Shown here one piece after another: positions 52,251 to 60,917 of a stretch of 64,000 bases of DNA. A program made the translations under genes and the position numbers. The stretch is from Lachnospiraceae bacterium (GTDB taxonomy: Bacteria > Bacillota > Clostridia > Lachnospirales > Lachnospiraceae), in contig SVDZ01000004.1 of assembly GCA_015057625.1 (NCBI GenBank), forward strand, positions 62,001 through 126,000. Reading direction: 5' to 3'. A model generated the notes under the pieces. The model saw only the letters and a program-made list of their open reading frames with translations, had not been told where the DNA came from and made no database searches. Numbering within the stretch: position 1 is the first letter of the stretch; each line of letters begins with the position of its first letter.

Positions 52251-53158
52251 TGTACGACATTATTATCGTTGGGGCAGGTCCTGCCGGATTAACAGCTGCT
52301 ATCTATGCAAGACGCGCCTCAAAAAAAGTCTTAGTTTTAGAAGCTAAAAATTATGGTGGCCAAATTATCAATACTTTAGATATTGAAAACTATCCGGTTG
52401 AAGCACATATTTCAGGTTTTGAGTTTGCTACCAAACTTTATGAGCAGGCAAAAGATTTAGGTGCGGAAATTGTCTTTGAAAAAGTTACAGACATCCGTGA
52501 CAATGCCGATGAAAAAGAGGTTGTTACACCTAAAAACACTTACAAAGCGAAAGCTGTAATTCTTGCTACAGGATCTGAAAACAGAAAGCTTGGTCTTCCT
52601 AAGGAAGATGAATTGATTGGAAAAGGCATTTCTTATTGTGCTACTTGTGATGGAGCCTTTTTCAGAAAGAGAAATGTTGCCGTTGTAGGTGGCGGTAATA
52701 CAGCGTTAGAGGATGCACTCTATCTCTCAGATATTGCCGAGAAAGTATACTTGATTCACAGAAGAGATGAATTTAGAGGTGAGGACTCTACCGTTAACCA
52801 GTTGAAGTCTAGAGAAAACATAGAATTTGTTTACAACAGTACTGTATCTGACTTGATTTCTGAAGACAGACTTAACAGTATTGAAGTCACAAACACTTCA
52901 GGAGAAAAAAGAATTATTGAAATTGATGGATTGTTCGTTGCAATCGGAAGAATTCCTGAAAACCAAAACTTTGCGAAATTCATTAATCTTGACCAGGCAG
53001 GATATGTTATTTCCGGCGAAAATTGTATAACTAATGTCGAAGGCATATTTGTTGCCGGTGACAACCGCACAAAAGAAGTTCGCCAATTAGTTACTGCTAC
53101 TGCTGACGGAGCAGTTGCTGCTACAGCCGCTGTGAAATACATTAATAGCCTACAGTAA
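52247..53158 (+). CDS. trxB: Thioredoxin reductase
   Basis: 303 residues with FAD loop DIIIVGAGPAGLTAAIYARR, redox site YCATCDGAFFRKRNVAVVGG (CATC), NADPH loop VVGGGNTALEDALYLSD and the C-terminal GIFVAGDNRTKEVRQLVTAT. Low-molecular-weight bacterial type. Two adjacent ATGs (52247, 52250) are possible; GGAGG lies just upstream of both. A strong terminator follows. Confidence 0.95.
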   Translation: MMYDIIIVGAGPAGLTAAIYARRASKKVLVLEAKNYGGQIINTLDIENYPVEAHISGFEFATKLYEQAKDLGAEIVFEKVTDIRDNADEKEVVTPKNTYKAKAVILATGSENRKLGLPKEDELIGKGISYCATCDGAFFRKRNVAVVGGGNTALEDALYLSDIAEKVYLIHRRDEFRGEDSTVNQLKSRENIEFVYNSTVSDLISEDRLNSIEVTNTSGEKRIIEIDGLFVAIGRIPENQNFAKFINLDQAGYVISGENCITNVEGIFVAGDNRTKEVRQLVTATADGAVAATAAVKYINSLQ

Positions 53159-53187
53159 TATAACTTTTCCCCTCATTATATAATACC

Positions 53188-53220
53188 AGAGGCAATTTGC
53201 TATAAATGCAAATTGCCTCT
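53188..53220 (+). terminator. Intrinsic terminator of the gpx-trx-trxB operon
   Basis: A perfect 13-bp stem (53188-53200 with 53208-53220), 7-nt loop, followed by TTCTCTTTCT. It separates this operon from the convergent CoA-disulfide-reductase-like gene. Confidence 0.88.
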
Positions 53221-53267
53221 TTCTCTTTCTGTTATACATTTTTCGCGGAACGTATATCTAATTCAAA

Positions 53268-54962
53268 TTACTGTATATCCATTCCGCATGGATATTCTTT
53301 TTCTGCCATTTTACTTTCTTTTGTTACCATTGAATAGAATCTGTATCCACCGGCAAAATTATAACTGTCAAAACCTTCCTGTGATAATATCCTGCTTGCA
53401 ATATAACTTCTAAGTCCACTCTGACACATCAGATAAACCGGTTTTGATTTATCAATTTCCGACAATCTGTCTCTTAGATCATCTACAGGAATATGTGAAA
53501 ATCCTTCTATGTGTCCTTTATTGTACTCTCCCAATGTTCTCACATCGAGAAGTGTTATACTGTCGTCATCCTTAAGACTATCCAAATCTTCCAAATAGAA
53601 TTGCTTAACTATTCCTTTGCTTATATTTTCAATCATAAATCCAGCCATATTTACCGGATCCTTTGCTGAAGAATAAGGTGGGGCATAAGCTAAATCCAAG
53701 TCCTTTAGTTCATTTGCCTTAATGCCTGCACTGATAGCTGTGGCAATAACATCAATGCGCTTGTCCACTCCTCCGTGACCCACAATTTGTGCACCAAGTA
53801 TTTTAAGCGTATCTACCTCAAATACAACTTTCATTGTCATTATCTGTCCTCCCGGATAATATCCGGCATGGGACATTGGAGATAATATAACTTTGTCGTA
53901 TTTAATGCCTTCCTTCTTTGCTATTTTTTCTGTAATTCCTGTACTTGTCGCTGTCATATCAAAGACTTTGATTACAGACGAACCTAGAGACCCTTTATAA
54001 TGGCTTTCAATTCCGCATATGTTGTCAGCTGCTATTCTTCCCTGTTTATTTGCAGGTCCTGCAAGAGATATAAGTGAATCACTGTTTGTAACCACATGCT
54101 TTACCTGAACTGCATCACCCACTGCATAGATATCAGGTACTGATGTCTCCATCTTGTCATTTACCTCAATGGAATTCTTAATTCCAAGCTTAATTCCTGC
54201 CTCTTTTGCAAGGGTAGATTCAGGTGCCACACCGACTGCCATGAGAACTATATCAGCCTTTACTTTAATATCGTCTTTTAATAACACATTTACTGTGTCC
54301 CCATCTTCTTCAAATCCTAACACTGTATTCTCAAGTTTTAAATCTATGCCTTTTGATCTGATTTTTGCATGGACTAATGTCGCCATATCGTAGTCAAGTG
54401 TATTCATGAGCTGATTTGTACCTTCAACAAGCGTTACCTTAACTCCTAACTCGCAAAGGTTTTCTGCCATCTCGACTCCTATAAAACCACCTCCAACCAC
54501 AACTGCAGTCTTTGGCTGTTTTTCAACTACATAATCTCTTATTCTGAAAGTATCCTCAACTGTTCTCAGTGTGAATATCTTATCGCTATCAATACCTGAA
54601 ATGTTAGGTCTTATAGGTCTTGCACCCGGGGCAAGAATCAATTTATCATAAGATTCTTCAAACACCTTTCCACTATCAAGTCCACGAATAGTTACTGTCT
54701 TTTTATCAATATCAATTTTAGTCACTTCATGTTTTGTTCTGACATCTATTCTGAATCTGTCCCAAAAGCTTTCCGGTGTCTGAAGTGTAAGTTCCTCAGG
54801 ATCTTCTATTACACCTCCCACATAATATGGCAAACCACAATTGGCATATGAGATATAGCCTGAGCGTTCGAACACCGTAATCTGAGCATTTTCATTTAAT
54901 CTTCTAAGTCTTGTGGCTGCTGATGCTCCACCTGCAACTCCACCTACGATAACAATCTTCAT
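53268..54962 (-). CDS. CoA-disulfide reductase-like flavoprotein with C-terminal rhodanese domain
   Basis: About 564 residues. FAD loop KIVIVGGVAGGASAATRLRR, single redox cysteine in SYANCGLPYYVGG (Cys42), NAD(P)H loop AVVVGGGFIGVEMAENLCEL, and FAD loop IYAVGDAVQVKHV. The last ~100 residues are a rhodanese domain (ITLLDVRTLGEYNKGHIEGF; active Cys in VYLMCQSGLRSYIA). Enzymes of this layout reduce CoA or glutathione persulfides and disulfides. The start at 54962 follows AGGGGGTAAT and comes one base after the stop of the rhodanese gene. Confidence 0.92.
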   Translation of the reverse strand: MKIVIVGGVAGGASAATRLRRLNENAQITVFERSGYISYANCGLPYYVGGVIEDPEELTLQTPESFWDRFRIDVRTKHEVTKIDIDKKTVTIRGLDSGKVFEESYDKLILAPGARPIRPNISGIDSDKIFTLRTVEDTFRIRDYVVEKQPKTAVVVGGGFIGVEMAENLCELGVKVTLVEGTNQLMNTLDYDMATLVHAKIRSKGIDLKLENTVLGFEEDGDTVNVLLKDDIKVKADIVLMAVGVAPESTLAKEAGIKLGIKNSIEVNDKMETSVPDIYAVGDAVQVKHVVTNSDSLISLAGPANKQGRIAADNICGIESHYKGSLGSSVIKVFDMTATSTGITEKIAKKEGIKYDKVILSPMSHAGYYPGGQIMTMKVVFEVDTLKILGAQIVGHGGVDKRIDVIATAISAGIKANELKDLDLAYAPPYSSAKDPVNMAGFMIENISKGIVKQFYLEDLDSLKDDDSITLLDVRTLGEYNKGHIEGFSHIPVDDLRDRLSEIDKSKPVYLMCQSGLRSYIASRILSQEGFDSYNFAGGYRFYSMVTKESKMAEKEYPCGMDIQ

Positions 54963-54963
54963 A

Positions 54964-55287
54964 TTACCCCCTACAAATCTTTCCGCGGTATCCGGCAATA
55001 CCACCAATATTAGTTACATTAGTATATCCAATCATTCCAAGGCCCTTTGCAGCACTTGCACTTCTAGAGCCGCTTAAGCAGTGAACAAAAATAGGTGTAC
55101 TTTTATCCGTAATTACATTTTCAATTGATCTAAGATTATCAAGCGGAATGTTTATACTTCCTTCAATGTATCCGTCTGCGTATTCCCCTGCTGTACGCAC
55201 ATCCAATAGAATAGCGTTTGGTGTATTTTTATACTGCTCTACGCCTTCATTGATATCCGGCATTTTAAAAAAATCAAAGAAACTCAT
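54964..55287 (-). CDS. Single-domain rhodanese-like sulfurtransferase
   Basis: 107 residues: AILLDVRTAGEYADGYIEGS and the active-site loop IFVHCLSGSRSASAAKGL with Cys. Length is that of GlpE/PspE-type proteins. It overlaps the upstream thioredoxin stop by 4 bases (ATGA), so thioredoxin, rhodanese and the CoA-disulfide-reductase-like enzyme form one persulfide/thiol module. Confidence 0.92.
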   Translation of the reverse strand: MSFFDFFKMPDINEGVEQYKNTPNAILLDVRTAGEYADGYIEGSINIPLDNLRSIENVITDKSTPIFVHCLSGSRSASAAKGLGMIGYTNVTNIGGIAGYRGKICRG

Positions 55288-55595
55288 TTAATCATATCCT
55301 CCAATTCTGATTTTGGTCTCGCGCCTACTACTGAATTGACCACCTTGCCATCTTTGATAAGTGCAATCATAGGAATGCTCATAACATTAAATGCTCTTGC
55401 AAGTTCTAACTCCTCATCTACGTTTACCTTTCCCACTTTAACCTTACCTTCATATTCATTCGCCAACTGCTCAATAATCGGTGACATCATTCTGCAAGGC
55501 ATGCACCATGGTGCCCAAAAATCTATCAAAACCGGCTGTTCTGATTCCATAACTAATTCTTTAAAATTACTGTTTGTTATTTTTAATTCTGACAT
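55284..55595 (-). CDS. Thioredoxin, second
   Basis: 103 residues with LIDFWAPWCMPCRMMSPIIE (CMPC instead of CGPC) and SIPMIALIKDGKVV. AGGAGGTTGATTTT precedes the ATG. The altered active site should shift its redox potential relative to the CGPC thioredoxin at 51936. First gene of the operon downstream of the Crp-like site. Confidence 0.93.
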   Translation of the reverse strand: MSELKITNSNFKELVMESEQPVLIDFWAPWCMPCRMMSPIIEQLANEYEGKVKVGKVNVDEELELARAFNVMSIPMIALIKDGKVVNSVVGARPKSELEDMIK

Positions 55596-55637
55596 AAAAT
55601 CAACCTCCTAAATGTATTTTTTCTTGATTCATCTTGA

Positions 55638-55679
55638 AGTATACATTTTAGGAAATAATAATTCTGTGACTAGGTCACA
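55638..55679 (-). promoter_or_regulatory. Crp/Fnr-type palindrome at an activating position
   Basis: A perfect palindrome TGTGAC-TAG-GTCACA (55665-55679) lies upstream of a minus-strand -10 TATACT (55638-55643) with no good -35. Taking +1 near 55631, the palindrome is centred at about -41, the class II activator position. The adjacent crp-like gene is the obvious candidate for the binding protein. Confidence 0.75.
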
Positions 55680-55694
55680 TTATAAAAGAAAAAT

Positions 55695-56360
55695 TTATTT
55701 TACAAGATTTTCCAATGCCTCAATATCTTTTAATGTGATAGCCCCTCTGTTAATTTCAATCCATCCGTCACTTGCAAACTGCTTCAGCATTCTCGCCACA
55801 ACTTCTCTTGCCGAATTAACTTCCTGTGCCATATATTCCTGAGTCATCTTAATCTTTTTTTCTCCCGTCTTTTCATATACGCTCAATAAAAATCTAGCAA
55901 GCCTCTCATCAAAATGGTCAAATAATATTTGTTGCATTACCCACACTACAGATGTCATTCTTGTTGTAGAAAGTTCAAATGCAAATGCTTTGACGTAAAT
56001 ATTATTATCCATAACCTGCGCAAATGTTCCGGAATGAATCGCCAACAATTCAGTTTCCTCATCTGCTAGGAGTTGAACGTCAATCATCATCTGACCAATA
56101 ACGCAGGATGCAGATAATATACAAAAATCTCCCTCTTCTATGTGAAAAAAAGTAACTTCCCTTCCATCCTCTGAAGTTGTGTATACTCTAATTCCACCCT
56201 TTTTCACATATATTATTCCAAGACATGCATCAGAATAGCCATAAACCATTTGATTCTTGTCATACTTTCTATAAGTTGCTCCATTGATCATCATTCTTTT
56301 TTCTGTTTCATTTAGTTTATCCCAAAATGGAAAATTTTGAATTTCTAAATTAATATCCAT
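55695..56360 (-). CDS. Crp/Fnr-family transcriptional regulator
   Basis: About 221 residues: an N-terminal cyclic-nucleotide-binding-like beta domain (YVKKGGIRVYTTSEDGREVT, FHIEEGDFCILSASCV) and a C-terminal HTH (MTQEYMAQEVNSAREVVARM LKQF). The typical cAMP-binding RxxE/TS pattern is not evident. A single Cys pair near ILSASCV could sense redox. ATG 56360 follows AGAAGGATGGATT. It lies just upstream of the thiol operon it probably activates. Confidence 0.9.
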   Translation of the reverse strand: MDINLEIQNFPFWDKLNETEKRMMINGATYRKYDKNQMVYGYSDACLGIIYVKKGGIRVYTTSEDGREVTFFHIEEGDFCILSASCVIGQMMIDVQLLADEETELLAIHSGTFAQVMDNNIYVKAFAFELSTTRMTSVVWVMQQILFDHFDERLARFLLSVYEKTGEKKIKMTQEYMAQEVNSAREVVARMLKQFASDGWIEINRGAITLKDIEALENLVK

Positions 56361-56384
56361 AATCCATCCTTCTCTCACTCCTAA

Positions 56385-56429
56385 AGACGCTGTTGAGTCA
56401 GTGTGTCAAACACCAAAACAACAGCGTCT
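56385..56429 (-). terminator. Hairpin between the Ig-like protein gene and the crp-like gene
   Basis: A perfect 11-bp stem (56385-56395 with 56419-56429), with a second GTGT-CAA-ACAC stem in the loop. The T-tract is weak (CTTTAG on the minus strand), so termination is likely but may be partial. Confidence 0.65.
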
Positions 56430-56469
56430 CCCATCCCGAGTAACTAGCAAATACTATTTTTCAGTTATA

Positions 56470-57270
56470 TTATTTTTTCTTTTTTCCTTTTACAGTGACA
56501 GCACATTTAACTTTCTTTCCGCCTTTTACCCATGCTGAAATGGTACATTTTCCTGCTTTTACAGCTTTTACTTTACCATTCTTGTCTACCTTTGCAATTT
56601 TCTTGTTTGAAGACTTCCATGTAACTTTCTTAATAAATTTACCTCTTTGTTTAGGAGAAGCTTTCAACTGATAAGACTTATGAACCTTTAGAGATATCTT
56701 AGACTTATTCAGTTTAATTTTTGTAGTATATTGGCTGACATCACTCACTGCAACTGTATAATTAATTTCGCATTTGTCACTAAGAATGACTAATACATAT
56801 TTGCCTTTATCAAGTTCTACTGTCTCTGAATAATCCTCACCTATATCCGCAAAATCTCTGATTATGAAGTCAAATTCATCTTCGTCATCTTCGTCGTCAT
56901 CGTCATCGCCAAACAGATCGTAGAAAGTATCATCGTCATCCTCTTCATCCTCTTCATCTTCTTCATCTGCCTGACTATCGAGATAATCATCGTATTCTTC
57001 ATAGTCAAGCATAAAAACTTCAAAGTCTCTGTCATCCTCTTCAACAGTACTGTTAACTGCTGAATTCGTAAGTTCAGATGTAATAGTGACCTTAACTTTC
57101 ATCTTTCTTTCAACGTTGATTACATAATCTGCACTGCTGTTCACCGTTAACTTGCCTTTCGCTTTATCCCCTAATTTGAGATTCTTTGTTCCGGCTCCCA
57201 CTACGCTACAATTACAAATAATCAACGTAACAACCAACAAATAAGATACAACTTTAGTTCTCTTACTCAT
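56470..57270 (-). CDS. Secreted acidic protein with a C-terminal Ig-like (Big_2) domain
   Basis: 266 residues. Signal peptide VVSYLLVVTLIICNCSVVGA is followed by a beta-rich segment. A very acidic stretch lies at about residues 80-140 (DSQADEEDEEDEEDDDD; FGDDDDDEDDEDEFDF). Then comes a Lys-rich Big_2 domain (WKSSNKKIAKVDKNGKVKAV ... GKCTISAWVKGG) ending in KGKKKK. No sorting signal, so it is probably released or wall-associated by charge. Calcium binding by the acidic stretch is possible. AAAGGAGG precedes the ATG. Confidence 0.82.
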   Translation of the reverse strand: MSKRTKVVSYLLVVTLIICNCSVVGAGTKNLKLGDKAKGKLTVNSSADYVINVERKMKVKVTITSELTNSAVNSTVEEDDRDFEVFMLDYEEYDDYLDSQADEEDEEDEEDDDDTFYDLFGDDDDDEDDEDEFDFIIRDFADIGEDYSETVELDKGKYVLVILSDKCEINYTVAVSDVSQYTTKIKLNKSKISLKVHKSYQLKASPKQRGKFIKKVTWKSSNKKIAKVDKNGKVKAVKAGKCTISAWVKGGKKVKCAVTVKGKKKK

Positions 57271-57456
57271 AATGTACCTCCTTTCACAAAAGTAGGTGCA
57301 TATTTACACCGTTTTTCACTCATTTTTTCCGCTCAAGTTTCCATATTTATATTATATACTTTTTGGAAGTTTACATCAAATTTATTGTATGAACAAATTA
57401 TTAATAACAGGCACATTATGTACATATTTAAAACTTTTTAATTTTGTATTTTACAT

Positions 57457-58839
57457 CTAATTATTTGTTTGAATTTCAGGTTTTGTATCCGGAAGTTTTT
57501 TATACAAAGTTAACCACATTGTCACAAAACTTGCAGTACTTCCGATTGCATTGGAAATCGGCTCCGCGAGAAAAATACCATCAACACCAAAGCCTATCGT
57601 CGGAAGCCAAAGTGTAAGCGGAACTACAATAATAACTTTTCTGAAAATCGAAAAGAATACTGCCCTTTTTGCACATCCCAGCGCCGTAAATGTCGACTGT
57701 GCAGAAAACTGTAGCGCCATAAAGAAAAATCCGAAGAAGTATATTCTTAATGCTTTTGTTCCCATATTTATCATCTGGGCATCCTTTGTAAAGACTGACA
57801 TAAACGCGTGTGGAATGATAATCACTATAATCCATGCAACAATCATATAAGATGTGGCAAGAAATGTAGTGAACTTGATACCACTCTTAACCCTGTCATA
57901 TCTTGCTGCGCCGTAATTGAAGGACAAAATCGGCTGTGAGCCACCCCCTACACAACTTGCAGGAAGAGATAATATTTCTCTCACAGAATTGATAACTGTC
58001 ATAATTCCCACATACAAGTCACCGCCGTATATTTTAAGTGTTTTGTTACAAACAATCTGAACTGCACAGTTTGTTGCCTGCATAATGCATCCGGCAAGTC
58101 CCAATGTGCAGATTTTCCCTATAAGTTTAAAATCAGGAAGCATATATTTCCATTTGAATCTGTACATGCTTTTTCCGATACAGAAGAAATGCAAAACCCA
58201 CAGAAAAGAAATAAACTGACTAATAACAGTGGCTATTGCTGCACCTTCTACTTTCATATCAAGGACATAGATAAAAATCGGATCAAGAATAATATTAAAA
58301 ACTGCACCGATAATAATCGTTCCCATTCCAATCTTTGGAAATCCCTGTGCATTTATAAAAGAATTAAGTCCGGTGGACAGCATAGAGAATGCAGTTCCAA
58401 ACAGATATATTTTCAGATAACTGTCTGCATAGCCAATTGACTCCTCTCCTGCTCCAAACAGATAGAGAATATCAATTCTGAAAATATATAACAATATGAA
58501 TAAAATTACAGAGGACACAATCAAAAGCATAAATACCTGACTAAGTATTTTCTCCGCTTTCTTCTCTTCCTTTGCTCCTCTTGCCATTGAAAACAAAGGC
58601 GCCCCTCCGGTTCCAAATAAATATGTAAATGCGGCGATAAGTGTTGTAATCGGGAATGCCAATCCAACACCTGTAAGAGCCATGCTTCCTTCCCCCTGTA
58701 AATGCCCTATGTACACCCTGTCCACGATGTTGTACATCATAAGCACTAGCTGTGCAAAAATGAGAGGTACAGACTGTGAAATTATATTTTGCCAGACTTT
58801 TCCTTTTGAAAAATCCGAACGTGTATTTTCAGATTTCAA
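57457..58839 (-). CDS. MATE-family efflux transporter
   Basis: About 460 residues with twelve predicted membrane segments. MATE features include QNIISQSVPLIFAQLVLMMY, VDRVYIGHLQG, LTGVGLAFPI and LPASCVGGGSQPILSFNYGA. Exports cationic drugs or metabolites using ion gradients. The best start is TTG 58839, nine bases after AGGAG; the TTG at 58848 abuts it. Distinct from the second MATE at 60918. Confidence 0.9.
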   Translation of the reverse strand: MKSENTRSDFSKGKVWQNIISQSVPLIFAQLVLMMYNIVDRVYIGHLQGEGSMALTGVGLAFPITTLIAAFTYLFGTGGAPLFSMARGAKEEKKAEKILSQVFMLLIVSSVILFILLYIFRIDILYLFGAGEESIGYADSYLKIYLFGTAFSMLSTGLNSFINAQGFPKIGMGTIIIGAVFNIILDPIFIYVLDMKVEGAAIATVISQFISFLWVLHFFCIGKSMYRFKWKYMLPDFKLIGKICTLGLAGCIMQATNCAVQIVCNKTLKIYGGDLYVGIMTVINSVREILSLPASCVGGGSQPILSFNYGAARYDRVKSGIKFTTFLATSYMIVAWIIVIIIPHAFMSVFTKDAQMINMGTKALRIYFFGFFFMALQFSAQSTFTALGCAKRAVFFSIFRKVIIVVPLTLWLPTIGFGVDGIFLAEPISNAIGSTASFVTMWLTLYKKLPDTKPEIQTNN

Positions 58840-58868
58840 AATTATCAACTCCTATCAATTCTCACAAG

Positions 58869-58900
58869 AAAAGAGAACACTCATCAAAATGTTCTCTTTT
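58869..58900 (-). terminator. Intrinsic terminator
   Basis: An 11-bp perfect stem (58869-58879 with 58890-58900), 10-nt loop, followed on the minus strand by CTTGTG after a TTTT that closes the stem. It lies 67 bp beyond the stop of the gene at 58967. Confidence 0.65.
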
Positions 58901-58966
58901 CCTGATTTTCTATTCTATTTTACTTAGTAATTTTAATTTTTACAACCTTTGACCATTTTCCTTTAT

Positions 58967-59509
58967 CTACTTGTATCTATTCAATTCTCTATCCACAGCC
59001 TCAACTCCAAAGTTGTTTACCAATTTGTACACAACTCTTTCCAGTACGCTTTCTCTGGGTTCAACTGTAGGTTTTCCGTTATATGTTGAGTTTATTTTAA
59101 ATGTCTTACATATTTCGTAGAGTTTTCCTGCAGAAAGGTATTTACTGTTTGACTCTTCAAAAAAGTCATTAATATCTATACCTTTTAACATCTCTAAATT
59201 AGATATACCCATCTTTAAAAGACTGTTACTCGTCTTTTTGTCAATCTTACGAACAGCCTTCAAATATCGAACCGACATCTTATTTTTCTTGTGAGAATTA
59301 TATTCCTTGCATCTGATGTATGCAGAAAAATATGCTTTTTTAATTTTTTCCTCACTAATGCCCAATTCTTTCTTTAATTCACCGATAGAACCACCGGTAT
59401 TTATTCTTTCCAATACATATCTTCTTGTAGACTTTGTACCAAAAATGGTATCTAGATCTTTGTAGGTAACCGTCATTCCGTCATCAATATTTTTCCCTGG
59501 TATTTTCAT
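58967..59509 (-). CDS. Hypothetical protein with helix-hairpin-helix/alpha-CTD-like segment
   Basis: 180 residues. An HTH-like segment GGSIGELKKELGISEEKIKK is followed by SNSLLKMGISNLEMLKGIDI, which resembles the helix-hairpin-helix of RNA polymerase alpha C-terminal domains. GGAGGGGTCTCC precedes the ATG. Probably nucleic-acid-binding; no named family recognised. Confidence 0.6.
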   Translation of the reverse strand: MKIPGKNIDDGMTVTYKDLDTIFGTKSTRRYVLERINTGGSIGELKKELGISEEKIKKAYFSAYIRCKEYNSHKKNKMSVRYLKAVRKIDKKTSNSLLKMGISNLEMLKGIDINDFFEESNSKYLSAGKLYEICKTFKINSTYNGKPTVEPRESVLERVVYKLVNNFGVEAVDRELNRYK

Positions 59510-59640
59510 GGAGACCCCTCCCCGCTAGTAAATATCAATGCAGCCGTTTATATACCATTAAGAAATTCAAACCCTCTTCTATTATACCAAATTCTGACAA
59601 TAAATACTACAATTCTATCATATATTATTACAAACCTATC

Positions 59641-60894
59641 TTATCTTGCATCTGAAATTTTGTCATATAATTCTGCCGGCACATATGCCTCCACATATAT
59701 ACCGTCATCCTTATATTCTTCCTGCAAGAGCTGTCCGTATTTTCTGATAAGCCCAATTTTTCCGGCTTCAGCGTAATCAAATACTTTTTCTATATGAACT
59801 CGCATAGATTTCAATGCTTCAGATATCTTATCATTCAAATCATCAAGTCCCGCCCCTGTTTTAACAGATGCATAAACAGTGTAATCTGCCTTGAAATCTC
59901 TTAACACTTCGCCTTTCTCAACTTTATCCTGCTTATTAAATACAGTGATAATAATCTTATCTTCGATTCCAAGCATTGACAATGTCTCGTATACCGTGTG
60001 TATATGGCTGTCTAATGCCGGATTTGACGAATCTACCATATGAATAATGATATCCGCAAACTTAGCTTCTTCAAGAGTACTTCTGAAAGCATCTATCAAA
60101 TGATGAGGAAGCTTTCTGATAAATCCAACAGTATCAGTCAATAGCACTTCCTGACCATCCTTCAATTTATAGTTTCTCGTGGTAGGATCAAGTGTTGCAA
60201 AAAGCTTGTCCTCCTCGAGAACAGATGCATTAGTAAGTTTGTTAAGAAGTGTTGACTTTCCTGCATTTGTGTATCCTACAATTGAAACCACCGGTACAGG
60301 ATTATTACTTCTCTTTGCTCTCACTACCTCTCTGTGGGCCTCAAGTTCTTTTACCTCCGCTTTGAGATTAGATATTCTGTCTCTGATAAGACGTCTGTCT
60401 ACCTCAAGTTTCTTTTCTCCGGGACCTCTGGTACCAATACCACCTCCCTGACGTGAGAGATTCCTCATTCCAATAAGTCTGGATGAGCGATATCTAAGCT
60501 GTGCAAGTTCTACCTGAATCTTACCTTCTGATGTCTTTGCTCTTCCTGCAAATATATCAAGAATAATAAGAGTTCTGTCCATTATTTTCACATTCAGTTC
60601 TTCTTCCAGATTCTTATATTGTGCAGGAGACAATTCATCATCACATACAATACCTGTAGCATCAGTCTCAAAAATCAAATCCTTTAATTCATCTACTTTT
60701 CCCTTACCTACATAAGTGCCGGGATGAACAGAATCTCTTGGCTGAATTGCGCGCCCAACCACCCGGGCTCCCGCAGTGTTAACCAGTTCCTCCAACTCAT
60801 CCAATGACGACTCAACATTCTCTGCATCATTAAGTTTGACTGCCACAAGAATTACTTTATCTATATTTTCTTTATTTTCATATAATCTTCCCAT
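59641..60894 (-). CDS. hflX: Ribosome-associated GTPase HflX
   Basis: 417 residues. The N-terminal HflX domain (GRAIQPRDSVHPGTYVGKGK; CDDELSPAQYKNLEEEL) precedes QGGGIGTRGPGEKKLEVDRR and the G domain: G1 VGYTNAGKSTLLNKLTNASV, G3 DTVGFI, G4 NKQD. HflX binds and splits stalled ribosomes under stress. GGGAGATTAT precedes the start. It is co-directional with the second MATE gene, 23 bp away. Confidence 0.95.
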   Translation of the reverse strand: MGRLYENKENIDKVILVAVKLNDAENVESSLDELEELVNTAGARVVGRAIQPRDSVHPGTYVGKGKVDELKDLIFETDATGIVCDDELSPAQYKNLEEELNVKIMDRTLIILDIFAGRAKTSEGKIQVELAQLRYRSSRLIGMRNLSRQGGGIGTRGPGEKKLEVDRRLIRDRISNLKAEVKELEAHREVVRAKRSNNPVPVVSIVGYTNAGKSTLLNKLTNASVLEEDKLFATLDPTTRNYKLKDGQEVLLTDTVGFIRKLPHHLIDAFRSTLEEAKFADIIIHMVDSSNPALDSHIHTVYETLSMLGIEDKIIITVFNKQDKVEKGEVLRDFKADYTVYASVKTGAGLDDLNDKISEALKSMRVHIEKVFDYAEAGKIGLIRKYGQLLQEEYKDDGIYVEAYVPAELYDKISDAR

Positions 60895-60917
60895 ATAATC
60901 TCCCTGCGTCTTTCAGA

